Assembly (NCBI GenBank): GCA_013115135.1 | Contig: JABANP010000046.1 | Span: 124,001-188,000, forward strand | Reading direction: 5' to 3' | Source: Perkinsus olseni | Taxonomy: Eukaryota > Perkinsozoa > Perkinsida > Perkinsidae | Length of the DNA: 64,000 bases | Shown: positions 49,795 to 60,429 of the stretch, in pieces | How the letters are laid out: the number at the start of each line of letters is the position of its first letter | Numbering within the stretch: the stretch's first letter is position 1 | Notes under the pieces: generated by a model | What the model was told of the DNA's origin: nothing | Databases searched by the model: none | What the model saw: only the letters and a program-made list of their open reading frames with translations | Program-made: the position numbers and the translations under genes

Positions 49795-52700
49795 ATGGGA
49801 GTAAAGAACCTTCTGCAGTACCTCAAGGGGTGCACGGCGACCAAACAGAATATATCTGATTTCAAGGGCAAGCGTGTTGGGATAGATGCCATGGTAGGTC
49901 GAGGCAGAACGTCGCCCCTTTCGCTGATCATCATTCGCTGGATGTGGGTATAGCAGAGAAGTCAAGGGTCCGTGATACTATTCATGGCACATCATAAAGT
50001 CGTGACCACCGCCTTGCTACGCTTGTACAGCCGTCGGGTGGATCAACGGAAAGGTCCCGTCCGTCGTTTCAGTGCTGGATGCATCGCGGGGCAATTGCCT
50101 GCTGCTTCGAGCTCGTGTCCGGCCGTGAGAGCGACAAGTTCCTGACGTTCTTCCTCCGCATGATCGCCTTGCTGCAGGGCTACGAGTGAGATTCATCCAG
50201 CAGCTGCGTACACAACAATCGGCCGCCTCTTGTCTTAGTGTCACCCCGGTCGTAGTCTTCGATGGCTGCCGTATGCCGGGCAAAGCTGAGGAGGAGATAA
50301 AGAGAGGTGAGTACCTCGCCGTCCAGTCCACGTGCTCGAGTTGCTCCTCAGGCGAATCGCGGGCTACTGCGGCGGAGTCGGCTAAGGCTATGATCGATGC
50401 CGCTGGTATCACACAGGCCACCCAGATGACGGGCGAAGTTCGAACCAAATGCATGCAAGCTATCAGAATAACTAACAAGATGATAAGGAAAGTAATTTCT
50501 AGCTGCGGGTCGCCACCAGGATTTGAACCTGGGACTTTCAGTGGCCGTGTCGAGAGCGTCCTAACCTGTTAGACTATACTGAATGTCAGTCAACGAGGAC
50601 TCGATTGTGTGTTATCATCCGCTGTTTTGACTTTCCCGAACGCTTAGGTAATGTGCGCCTTGCAAGCTCTCGGAGTGGAGTTCATAGTCGCAGCCTATGA
50701 AGCTGATGCCCAACTCGGGTACATGTATTCTGCCGGTAGGTAGATCGGACATCGAGCCGCTCTCCCAGCTGCACTTGCAGGTCTGGTCGATGCTGTGATC
50801 TCCGAGGACAGCGACGTTCTCGCGTAGGTGCCAGCTTTCCTGCACTCCCGGACTCTCCTGATGTGTTCAAGGTACGGGTGTAAGATGATGATTGCAAAAC
50901 TAGACCAGGCCGGGGACTGCCAGGTTGTTGACTTATCCTGGGCGCTAGAGGGCGGCAGCAGTAGATCGAAGGTGCGCAGTTGCCTTTCTCGCATTAGCCG
51001 CGCGGACAGTTCGAGGACTCTCAGGAGACACCGCAACGAACCGGGGAGTCGACTGCCTCTAAAGAGCTCCGCGCCAAGTACGGCGCTGACCTGGCTAACC
51101 TGAGGGACTGGACCAAAGAGATGTTCATCGACGCTTGTGTGAGCTGGGATGGTAGCCTAGCAACTCGCAGATGCATCCGAGCTTGAGGCAGGTTCTTGCC
51201 GGATGTGACTATTCTCATGCATGCAATCTGAAGGGAATGGGTATTAAGACTGCAATGAAGCTGGTGAATAAATACAAAGACTGGCAGCGAACTTTGAGAG
51301 CCCTAAAAATAGAGGACAAGTTTAGAAAGCAACTTGCATACGAAAAGTGAACCTCTGGCGCTGCGGGAACGGCGGAACTCTCGGCGGCACGTCCGGCAGG
51401 TATGAGACATTTCGTAAGAACTTCGAGCTGGCTCGAGCAGTGTTCTGCCTCCATCGAGTGTTCGATCCAAAAACGAGAACCTGCAGGACAATAACGGATG
51501 ACCCGAGGTGTCGTTAATGTGCTACATCAAATGTCCGGCGCCAGGATTCGAACCTGGATCTCTCGCTTCTTTAATGAAGGGTGCGAGTGTTCTGACCTGT
51601 TAGACTACGCCGGAGTTATTTTTTTGGTGCACTCGAGAAAGTCCCTATGTATCCCGTCTTCATTGAATGTCAAAATGTTACGCATTCATTTCAGCCCGCT
51701 GCTAGCCGACAGCGGCAGCCTCCAAGTCTCTGGTGCCTCCATCACGGATGTCGTCGGGGGCCTAGTCAGCGCCGATGTGATGAATGCCAAAATCTGTGCT
51801 AGGACAGGCCAGCCCATCGTGAGCAACATAGTAACCCTTCCTCTTCACACAGCCGTACCCCAGGACCTGTCCGCTGCTACGGAGGAGTCCGCCTCCTCCG
51901 CCTCTAAGATCGCGGAGGTTCATAGCAAGCGAGTTGCGTTCAATAAGATGGAGTTCGCGGCTTTGACACGGTTTGTCATTTACCGGTCACAATTATACAG
52001 CAGTCCCACCACCGGGCAGGTTTCAACAGGAATACGAGCAACTCCGACAACGCCGTGAGGAGCAGCGGAAGCTCGAGAAGCAAACACTGGCGGGGGCTGA
52101 GAAAGCCAGAGAGAAGAAGGGAGAGGCGCTGCATGGCCGGGATAATCAAGTGACTGCGGCGCTGATGTTGAAAGTCCCGAGTATCCTGCTCTTGCTAGTT
52201 CCTTGCTGGTCTGACTCGAGCACTTGGAGAGCCTTTGGGTCGAGGATCAGAGGGCAAGGCTGTTAGGATGGGCTTGGAAGAGATACCACCTTCCACCTCT
52301 CAATCGTCGAGTAGAATCGAGCAATTAGTGGGGATGATGAAGTCCGCCCTCAGGGGCCACGGCCGAGACGACCGTAGAGGATGAGTTCGAGTCTGAGATG
52401 CTCGGTGGCCTGTCGGGTATTTCTCCAGCCGAGCCCGATCAGTTGGATGCGGAGGAAGAGGAGTTCGATATGGCAGACTTGCTCAACGAACTGACTGCCA
52501 ATGACGCCTCCGGTACCGTAGAGTGGTCTGTGCTGCTGCCCTCCGCACGAGCCGGGATCCTTTTTTGAACCCCTTGCAGCGCTGCCGTTCTCAGTTACTA
52601 GAGTTGAGGAGAGTGTCAGCTCTAGAGTGAGTGAGCAACCGACTCGCCTGTATTGAATTCCTCGTTATTTTTCGTAGCCTTCCACGTCACACCGAAAGGC

Positions 52701-53207
52701 GCCGACACGCCGTAAAATATCAGCTAATCCTTTCGCCGCAGCACGTCAAGAAAGTACGACTACGAGCTTGGACGATGGAAAGTGGGGAGAATCAGACACA
52801 CATGCATCAACCCGTTCGACGATAGGTGTTTGCCTTCCTTGCCGAAGCCCGGTGCGGCGAGGCGAAGTACAGAGGTCCCGGTGGTGAAAAGGAATCGCGA
52901 GGCGCTCGGTATACAACTCACGGTCGGCCCAGTCCCTGCTTGACTGGAATTGACCTCAGAAGAAGAATCTTCGGCGAAGAAACCTCGAGCAAGCTTTGCT
53001 GTATTCGACCGAGCCACTTGGAGGAAGCAAGCTGCGAAGGGGCCTACTCAAGTCGAGTTGGTAGGGACCGTCACCCTACAATCCTCTGCGCAGTCGCCGA
53101 CTTTCAGATCACCACTCTCCATACGAAGCTTCCTCCCCCATCTGCCATGCGACGGGCTAGTTGATTGCTCCCTTGTTGATGATGAAGCTGAGCCGACTCT
53201 GTACTGA
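49795..53207 (+). CDS. EXO1: Exonuclease 1 (EXO1, XPG/Rad2 family)
   Basis: 5'-3' exonuclease and flap nuclease of mismatch repair and end resection, nuclear. Start ATG at 49795 (MGVKNLLQYLKGCTATK, then KRVGIDAM). Next come WMHRGAIACCFEL (replacing the usual WLHR), TPVVVFDGCRMPGKAEEEIK, an EXO1-type helix RTKCMQAIRITNKMIRKVI, the acidic active-site motifs YEADAQ (50692-50712) and EDSD (50804-50815), AGCDYSHACNLKGMGIKTA (51197), and VFCLHRVFDPKTRTC (51445). After 51690 come a short wedge-like region (LLADSGSLQVSGASITDVV), a basic coiled coil (RQRREEQRKLEKQ), an acidic stretch (LDAEEEEFDMADLLNEL) and a possible nuclear signal KKPRA near 52975. The end is uncertain: TGA near 52568 or TGA at 53205-53207. 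Confidence 0.87.
50509..50583 (-). other. tRNA-like element in an EXO1 intron
   Basis: The minus strand has a D-arm-like TAGTCTAACAGGTTAGGAC and a perfect T arm CCAGG-TTCAAAT-CCTGG at normal spacing. The two acceptor strands do not pair beyond two bases, and the anticodon loop is oversized (about 12 nt) with no U33. It lies between the exon ending RKVI and the exon with YEADAQ. Likely a tRNA pseudogene related to the 51534, 53582 and 55225 loci by its D arm. Confidence 0.5.
51534..51614 (-). tRNA. tRNA-like gene with 16-nt anticodon loop (copy T1), in an EXO1 intron
   Basis: 81 nt. Acceptor TCCGGCG/CGCCGGA pairs perfectly, D arm GTCTAACAGGTCAGAAC, anticodon stem CTCGC/GCGAG, T arm CCAGG-TTCGAAT-CCTGG. 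The anticodon loop is ACCCTTCATTAAAGAA; a 9-nt intron would leave 72 nt, but no 7-nt loop with U33 can be made at the usual intron site. Isotype left open. Antisense to EXO1, in the intron after exon ...CRTITDDP. Confidence 0.6.
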
Positions 53208-53581
53208 GAGACTTCTGGTGTCACTCAGGACGAGTAGAGAATGAAGAATTCATACTGTACACTACACTGTTTCTGTGCACGGATGCTTTTCAACGGACTT
53301 CATTCCAGCCTTGCGTTCATAAACCGGGAAAGCGGAGCTACTCAGCTCATTGAAAATTTTCCGTCGACAATACAACAGTAGGCATGCTCCTGCAAACCTT
53401 CAATGGTCAAGTTACTCGCACCCAATTTTCACGTGAGGCGAAATATGAGCGAATAAAACCAAGCTATTGCAGGAACGTCTGAGCGTCGACCCTCACCACA
53501 TCGAGCCCCGTTGCATCGAAGAGGGTGATAAAAAAACCACCGTTGGAGTCGAAATCACTGAACTACGGCGAGTGAATATAA

Positions 53582-53662
53582 TCCAGCGCCAGGATTCGAA
53601 CCTGGATCTCTCGCTTGTTTAATGAACGGTGCGAGTGTTCTGACCTGTTAGACTACGCCGGA
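53582..53662 (-). tRNA. tRNA-like gene with 16-nt anticodon loop (copy T2)
   Basis: Same fold as T1. One acceptor pair is G-U (TCCGGCG/CGCTGGA). Loop ACCGTTCATTAAACAA: relative to T1, loop positions 4 and 14 change together (C-G to G-C), which keeps a 3-bp inner helix. Discriminator base differs from T1. Confidence 0.6.
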
Positions 53663-55224
53663 GTTGCTTATTTGTTTCGATCGCGGGGGTCCTCTGGTAA
53701 CCCCAGCCTTGTGTGTGTCGGTGTAAAGTCCAACGCCGTCGCCGGCTTGATTAGACTTGATGCCGATGTGCTAGCAACTTAACGATGAGCTCTCTGTTGC
53801 GTTATCTAGTTAGCCCGAACCCAGCCTTATCGTGTTAGAAAAAGCGGACAAAGCTAGATGGTTCATTTCGGTTCGTGGGTAGAGGTCCGAGGACAGGATC
53901 TTGACGACTGCTTGCGAGTCGGTAAAGTCCCATTCCTCGTCGGCAGCCGTGGCAAGAATCCACTGCACAGCTTTGTAGTACCGCGCACTCCGTGATGGGT
54001 GCGTAGGGGGCCAACCTCCAACACCGCGAGTGAACCTACACTCCTTTCCGTGAGATCGCCGTACAGGCGTCTGCCCTCCGATCCAGTATCAGCGGACCGC
54101 ACCCTGAGGGCGTGTTGTGGGATGGGAGCGCTTCCGTGGCCATTTGTACAAACCGCTTTACTCTGCGCAATCGTCGTTCTCATCCTGGCCTCCCACCGAG
54201 ATACAGAGAAGGCCTCTCCATCGCCGCACTGTATCAGTGCGGTCTGGTCCGCTGTGGGGTTCCATCCCTTCGACCCGAAGGATGCGGTGCAGGGCAGCCG
54301 TGTCCCCGAGTACCATTGTGTAGCTTGAAATGAGCTGGCATGTCTTGGCAGAGAATGAAACACCCGACGATGCTTGCGAGGGTTTTCACGACATCTATAT
54401 GGACGCACGAAATGAATGAAGACAGCCGTCGTCGGAAAGTAAAAGATGAAAGAAGGCCAGCCAGACGGTTATGTCCCCAACGGATGTCAGCGACGCCGTC
54501 AGGTTGCACTGTGGTGCCGGGGCCAATGGAAGGGCTGACCATCTGGCGGCGCTTAGGCGAAGTTCTCCCGAAGATCAACGCCGAAGCATGTCTTGGTGGC
54601 TGAACTCTTCCGCCGGTATCAACAGTAGCCAGCTGAGCTGGCCCAGCTCGCTCTGCCCTCCGCTGATGGTTATCCAAGGATCGCGACCTATTGGGAACTG
54701 TAATTAAGGATCTCCTTTCTGCGCCTCGCACGATATGCTGTGGGGTCAACGAAATTCACTCCGGCGACAGCGCCATAATATATGACCATGCGCCCACACC
54801 GGCGCGTCTTTTCTGCCGCGGACCAGCACGGCTGAGGAGAGCCATGTCCGTCACTGCTTCCAGACAAACCCACGACTCCACCCAGCACGAGGGAAAGGTG
54901 ACAGGCGGAGTGTCATTTGATGTATACAAGGCGCTCACAGACTTGAACAGACCTGAACTTTGATGCTCTCAGGAAGGCCAGCATGGAGTCCTTGACCAGG
55001 GGTCCTTCAGTTAAGCATTCTCGCTCTGGCCTGGATATCGGCACTCCTGTGAGGAGACTTCAAGCAGCAGCGAGGACGGCAGCGGGGATTCACAACAGTG
55101 CGGAAACACCATCGTTTGTAGGCGTGTAACGCGGCGCCCTTGAGCAGAAGACGTAGCTAACTGTACCATGAACTGGTCAGTGTATGAAGGACACTTCCAA
55201 AGGATTAACGGCGGATAGACACGA

Positions 55225-55305
55225 TCCAGCGCCGGGATTCGAACCTGGATCTCTCGCTTGTTTATTGAACGGTGCGAGTATTCTGACCTGTTAGACTACG
55301 CCGGA
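55225..55305 (-). tRNA. tRNA-like gene with 16-nt anticodon loop (copy T3)
   Basis: Same fold as T2 with loop ACCGTTCAATAAACAA (one change, in the apical part). The T stem has one A-C mismatch (CCAGG/CCCGG). The acceptor has the same G-U pair as T2. Confidence 0.55.
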
Positions 55306-55846
55306 GTTAGCTTCTAATACCGATCGTGGGAGTCCTTTCGTAAGACGCTTCTTCGAGCTAGCGCCAAAGTAACTCTTGTTGGGTCTTTTTCTTCTCGACT
55401 TATCACCAGAATCTTCGACTTCTTCCAAGCTCATCCTTGGCGCGCTGTTGAAGTGGACAAGATTCACTTCGGTCATTTACTTTCCGACCACAGAATTTTT
55501 GATTTTCCCATGCGCCCATCATAATGTCATTTGGGACCTCGCGAGCGTCAATGGGCGTTTGCGTCCCTACCAAGACAGGCCATTGTAAGCAGCTCAGTTT
55601 TTCGAAGAATGTTCTCCCCTCTTGCCTTTTCGCGCTTCATTTGCGGTCATCTGGATAGGACTTTTTGTTCTCCTCTCATCTCACTCAGAGAAGCAACCCA
55701 ACAGTCAAATCGTCCAGAAAACAAGGGAGTCACCAATCAATCCTGCGGCTAGGCGCAGACGCTAAAATGACGCTTATCGCCACGTGATTATTCTGCGATA
55801 ATAAAACGTGAGAGAAAAGGTGATGAGCAGTACAACAAAGGAATAC

Positions 55847-56662
55847 TCAAAGCTTCGCAGCGTGGATGAGCGTCTCACAGTCAACTTCCCATAGCAAGCT
55901 ATGGCCAACATCAGGCAGAATGACCCGATCGCTTTCACTCGCCAGGGACACTTTCATGTTGGAATATTTACTATCCAGAGCACCCGCGATGAATCGGTCC
56001 ACCGGAACTTCCGAACAATCAACACTCCAAGCCTGGCTCATCGCCAACATCGACTTGGCCCAGCCAGACGGGTTGGCGTCGCCAACTCGCGACGGTAACC
56101 ACTGGCCGAAGAACTCCTCAGGTCTTCGGGTTGGCAAGTCGGCAAATACCGAGCCGGAGCCGTACCACTTAGTGAGAAAGAGGCCGAGATCCAAGTTAGG
56201 GGACTCTAATTTCTCCGCCCATGCGCAGTCACTCCGCCAGCGCCTCTCCCTTATGGCCGGGCCTCCAACGGCTGTGCTGGCAGCGATGACGATAAGCCGA
56301 GTGATGTCACCGGGGGCGCGCCTCGCCCATTCTAGAGCTACTCGGCCACCTTGGGAATAGCCACATACTGTCACTGGTTTATTGTTAAACAGGTCTTTGA
56401 CCAGACCACGCAGGTTGGCGATGGTCGCCGACATGCCGTAGTCGAAGAGAGTGCTGCCCTCGGACGCTTGCGAGCTGCCGTGGCCCGGAAGGCTGATCGA
56501 GACAATGTCGTACTTGGCGGTGAGCTCCTCACAGGCCAGCCAGTCGGAGTAAGATTTGGCGCTTCCCATCCACCCATGCAACAGAACAAGGGGGGCCTTA
56601 CCAGGACTACCGCCTCGGATGAAACTGACGAGAAAAAGAGACCTTTCGAGCGGCTGAGGCAT
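55847..56662 (-). CDS. menH: MenH-like SHCHC synthase domain (alpha/beta hydrolase)
   Basis: Third step of the classical menaquinone/phylloquinone head-group path, eliminating pyruvate from SEPHCHC. One uninterrupted exon, 271 residues from the Met at 56662. LLHGW (27-31), the LPGHG turn (58-62), nucleophile elbow GYSQGGRVALEW (Ser103), the MenH-type lid segment RERRWRSDCAWAEKLE, and the catalytic His in DVGHSLLW (His254) are present. It begins immediately downstream of the MenD end, in a different frame from MenD's last exon, so it is either fused by an unresolved splice or a separate gene. No MenC domain lies between them. Confidence 0.88.
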   Translation of the reverse strand: MPQPLERSLFLVSFIRGGSPGKAPLVLLHGWMGSAKSYSDWLACEELTAKYDIVSISLPGHGSSQASEGSTLFDYGMSATIANLRGLVKDLFNNKPVTVCGYSQGGRVALEWARRAPGDITRLIVIAASTAVGGPAIRERRWRSDCAWAEKLESPNLDLGLFLTKWYGSGSVFADLPTRRPEEFFGQWLPSRVGDANPSGWAKSMLAMSQAWSVDCSEVPVDRFIAGALDSKYSNMKVSLASESDRVILPDVGHSLLWEVDCETLIHAAKL

Positions 56663-56689
56663 ACTGTAGCCGCTTGCCTTAGCTTGACG

Positions 56690-59600
56690 CCTGGGTGAAG
56701 GCGGAGGCTCTCTTCGACCACCTCGCCGACTGCCGCTGTGATCCGACGCCGAAGGGCAACGTCTTCATCCTGGCTCGTCTTGGGCATCTGAGCACCAGCA
56801 CAGTTGAGCCATCGTTGACGACTGCTGGAGATCCAGAAATCAAGACTATGGTGGACAGGGGAGGAATCTTCTCTCCACAACCGATATGAAGGTGGAATGC
56901 CCGTATCAGCTCCTTCACTCACAATCTCAGTCAATCCACTGTGATGGAGGCTTTCAACCATCCCCGCCAAATCATCGACCTTCTTGCTTCCCCCTAGGCC
57001 CAGCATCTTAGCCGCTCCCGCAAAGGCCACTTGGGCGTTGGGAGTCCGGAAATTCTCGTTGTAGGCGACCTCGTCCGAATACTTCCCGATGGGCACAAAC
57101 TTGAACATGCTGCCACCGTTGTTGTTGCACACCACGATCTTAACGGGAGGAATCTTCACATCACCGACGAAGCCACCACCGTTTAGGTAGTTGGCCAACC
57201 TGAGGGAGCGATAGACTCAGTGCGAGGGCTTCGTCCGGGGGACCGTCTACTGGACGAGCGAGTTGAGGTCGTGGATAGCGGCTACGTCTCCGATGAGAAG
57301 GTTTGTCGCACGACCCAGGCCCACTGCGTATCCAACTGCCGTGCCTGCAAAGAACGAATGAGGTCGACCCGGCTCACACTGAAGGATATGCGAGGGTGTC
57401 TACAGACGACCCATAAGCTGTCAAATTACTCCTCATCAGGGGAAGCTATGACAACAGTGAAGTTCCGGAAAAGTGGTATTGTAAATAAGATATCATGCCA
57501 GTAGTATTGGGAGACCTCTCTGCTGTTGGCAGAGTCCGAACGTCTACGCCGGTCAGCGTGGCGGCGGAAGCTGGGTTTCCACGACTGAACAGTCCATGTG
57601 TGAGCACGCTAACTAATCTTCATTTTCGTTATGAATCTCCGACAGCCGGCTTCCCCCCGCTCACTTATCGTCCCATCGATTCCACTGACACCTCGACTAC
57701 AAGACACTCGCGGGAGGTGAACTCCAAGGGGGCACTGAGGATGATCATCATCATCAAGCGAGGCTTATCGTGGAGCAAACTGTCGTGCCGTTCGGGTGTA
57801 TCAGGTGGTGACACAAGACCCAACACACAAGAGCCCAAGTGTGCCAATCCATGTACCCGAGCACAGCGTAGCGAAGCGCATCAAGAACAAGCCCGTTGCA
57901 AGCCACGGCTCCATCCAGAATACAGGATGTGCGTCGTTCACTTACGAAATTGTCGAAGTTGCGGCAGCTCATGCTGCTACTTATGACCATACCCTCCCTC
58001 CTATTCGATGCAAAGTTGGCCAAAGACCGAGTGATGTTCGGCTCAGTACCTACGCCCAACCAGTGAGAATAGCGATGATCGTTCTAGTGCAACTGGATGG
58101 CTTCTTAGGAGACACTCCGTGACCCATGCAGCAGGCGAGGTACGGTATCAATAAACGACGCACCGACTGCTCCCTCGGGACCTACACTCCTCCCCAAGCT
58201 CAGCCTGTACTCTCTTCTCCGCCCTACTGCTGATAGCATAGATACGATCCCTCAGCGAGCGATTGGTCCTCAGTACCTGCGCAGACTACACGGTGACGGG
58301 CGTGAATAGAGGAGGCACTGCGGCTCGTACAGCTGGCTCCAGAGTGAGGTCATCGACCATGCGGGCGAACTCAGCGCAGGTCGCATCGACTACAATAGTG
58401 CCTGACAACGTCACCCATCCAGTGCGGAAGCAGGGGACTCGGCCCCACTCCCCATCAGCGAGCTCCCGGGAGTGAACGACCAAGCATAGTAGTAGCCGTG
58501 AAATGGAATTTAAGTTACCGATACCAACTTTTTCGGAATTTCCAGCTCATGAAGGGCGACCTAGACCGCTGCCTACCGTTCCAGTCAACATCATGTCTCC
58601 GAGGCACGTCCATGACTCTGATGTGCTCCTTGACCTGCCACAGGTGGACAACTCTCCTGCAGCCTCAAGGTACCCCACTCGACTACCGGTCCCATCTTAG
58701 ACGACATCCAAGCCTGCACTTGTTTCGAGATCAGAGCCCCTCCTAGCCGTATGACTGTGGGGCGACTGAGCTGCAGCATGTCCAACACGGCTTGGGAGGA
58801 CAGACAGAGGCTTGGCAGACACTCCCGACGGCAGCCTGAAGGAAAATGCTACTGTACATTGCCACACCAAGAGTCATGGCTAACTAATGTCGAAACCACA
58901 TGTTTGATGATCCTTACGGAGGACCTCTACTGACTATAGGGCTACGCCATCACTTCTCCGATCTATTCCGCTTGGACCGGTATTAGTGGACAATTAGAAC
59001 GTCACTCTTTGATACGATACATAACATAACAATATACTTATGATAAGCATGCGTAAAACATACGAGGGCCCGCATGTACACTAGACCTAGGTCATCGATG
59101 ATACTACTATTATACACCTAATCCAAGTATACAGGCTCGACAGCCATAACGCGATCCCACCCTCCTCCACCAGTGACTGATCATCCCAAGACATCCTCGA
59201 GACTCACCACTAACGGCATCAGCCAAGACAAGGCACTGGAGCTCCTCGGCCATAGCATCAACAGCAGCAGCATCCATAGGGGAGGACAGTGCGCCCACTA
59301 CCAACACCACTGTACCCGAACCTGACCAGTCACAGTGCCATGCTGCCCGAGGGCGGGGACACTCACTGATCAACTCCCTCACACTATCGTCTTCAATGGC
59401 CCTCCTAGCCGGCCTAGCAACCCTGGTCAGAGGCTCCGCTGAGCGGAGTTGCCAGCGGGTGAATCGGGAATCTTCCGGTACACGGAAGGCGCTGACCTCG
59501 CCATACTGCCCTCCTCGAACCTGCACCCAAACTCAGCCCACACCTTCCAATCGATCTACCTACCGCCCCTCCTTCCGGTGCAAGATTCTCTCGGAACTGC

Positions 59601-60385
59601 ATGTTCAAGTGGACCTAAGCCCGGTACGTTCCACGACGGATCCCTGGTCAGCAGCCAGACTCACCACGCCGCTCTGCTGCAGACACTCGCCCACTGCGTA
59701 GTCGACGTCACTCAGGAGCGATCGTATTGGGGCCGACTCGCAAGGGGGAGCTACATCACGGGTCCACAACGCGTAGGGCTTGAAGATATCTGTCTGATTC
59801 ATCGTCTGATTGCTCCTAGAAGATAACAGAACCGTCACGCGCCACGAAATTCCTCTCCACGCATACCCTGTATCTCGCAGTTCTGACGGTCTGTCAGCCG
59901 TCAGCAGCAGCATTGGCACTCGGGACTCGTGAGCTTCCGTCACCGCCGGTAGGAGATTCGCCACAGCCGACCCTGAAGGAAGTCAACTCCATCGTGGATG
60001 CAATAGCGCGCGCCCTACCGCTGGTCACGATGACCGGTGCTGGCAGCCCAGTCGCCTTAGCGTAACCCAAAGCATAGAAGGCTGCGCCACGTTCATCCGT
60101 ATGGACCTGCAAAAGGTGAAACAGAAAATGCTTCGCTCCGCTAAGGCCCCGTAGAGAGCCTAACGTACAACGTGCGTGGCCTGAGGGTGTTGTGTAACGG
60201 CTATGGTGAGCGGCGTCGATCGGCTCCCCGGACACACGACCTGTGGATCGAGGCCAACCTCGTGGATGCGTGAAGATTCCCGGAGAGAACTCACAAAGTG
60301 CTTTATACCGAGGCGGACTAGCTCGTCGACGAAAACGGCACACCAGAAGGTGTTGAAATTAGGGAACTCCATTGGCTCCTTCAGA
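56690..60385 (-). CDS. menD: MenD domain (SEPHCHC synthase, ThDP-dependent)
   Basis: Adds a succinyl semialdehyde unit from 2-oxoglutarate to isochorismate. Exons, 5' to 3': [21 protein letters not shown] (60369-60300), [40 protein letters not shown] with PAPVIVTSG (60090), [20 protein letters not shown] with [11 protein letters not shown] (59960), [36 protein letters not shown] (59310), [19 protein letters not shown] (58770), [16 protein letters not shown] (57990), [20 protein letters not shown] (57300), [20 protein letters not shown] then [18 protein letters not shown] (57195), and a C-terminal exon with [24 protein letters not shown] and the NNNGG segment correspond to the ThDP/Mg region. 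The usual NRG-GIDG exon was not clearly identified. Start near 60385 if separate; more likely joined to MenF by splicing. Confidence 0.87.
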
Positions 60386-60429
60386 GCAGGCCTTACACCT
60401 ATCACAAAATACCAAATCACTTAACGCTT

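Larger units (their letters stand above)
53208..55846. other. Region without a recognised protein gene
   Basis: Apart from the tRNA-like loci at 53582 and 55225, no conserved protein was recognised. Several 60-180-codon open frames (for example 53863-54749 minus) overlap on both strands and have no domain or splice logic. Confidence 0.5.

Noticed and set aside
51534..51614. tRNA-Sec or suppressor tRNA (a TCA triplet lies in the loop)
   Set aside because: TCA would follow T33 only with a T at position 37 and in a 16-nt loop; the acceptor stem and variable arm are not of the Sec type.
53863..54749. Long minus-strand open frames (181 and 171 codons)
   Set aside because: Overlapping frames on both strands in GC-rich sequence, no recognisable motif, no splice pattern, no paralogue in the window.
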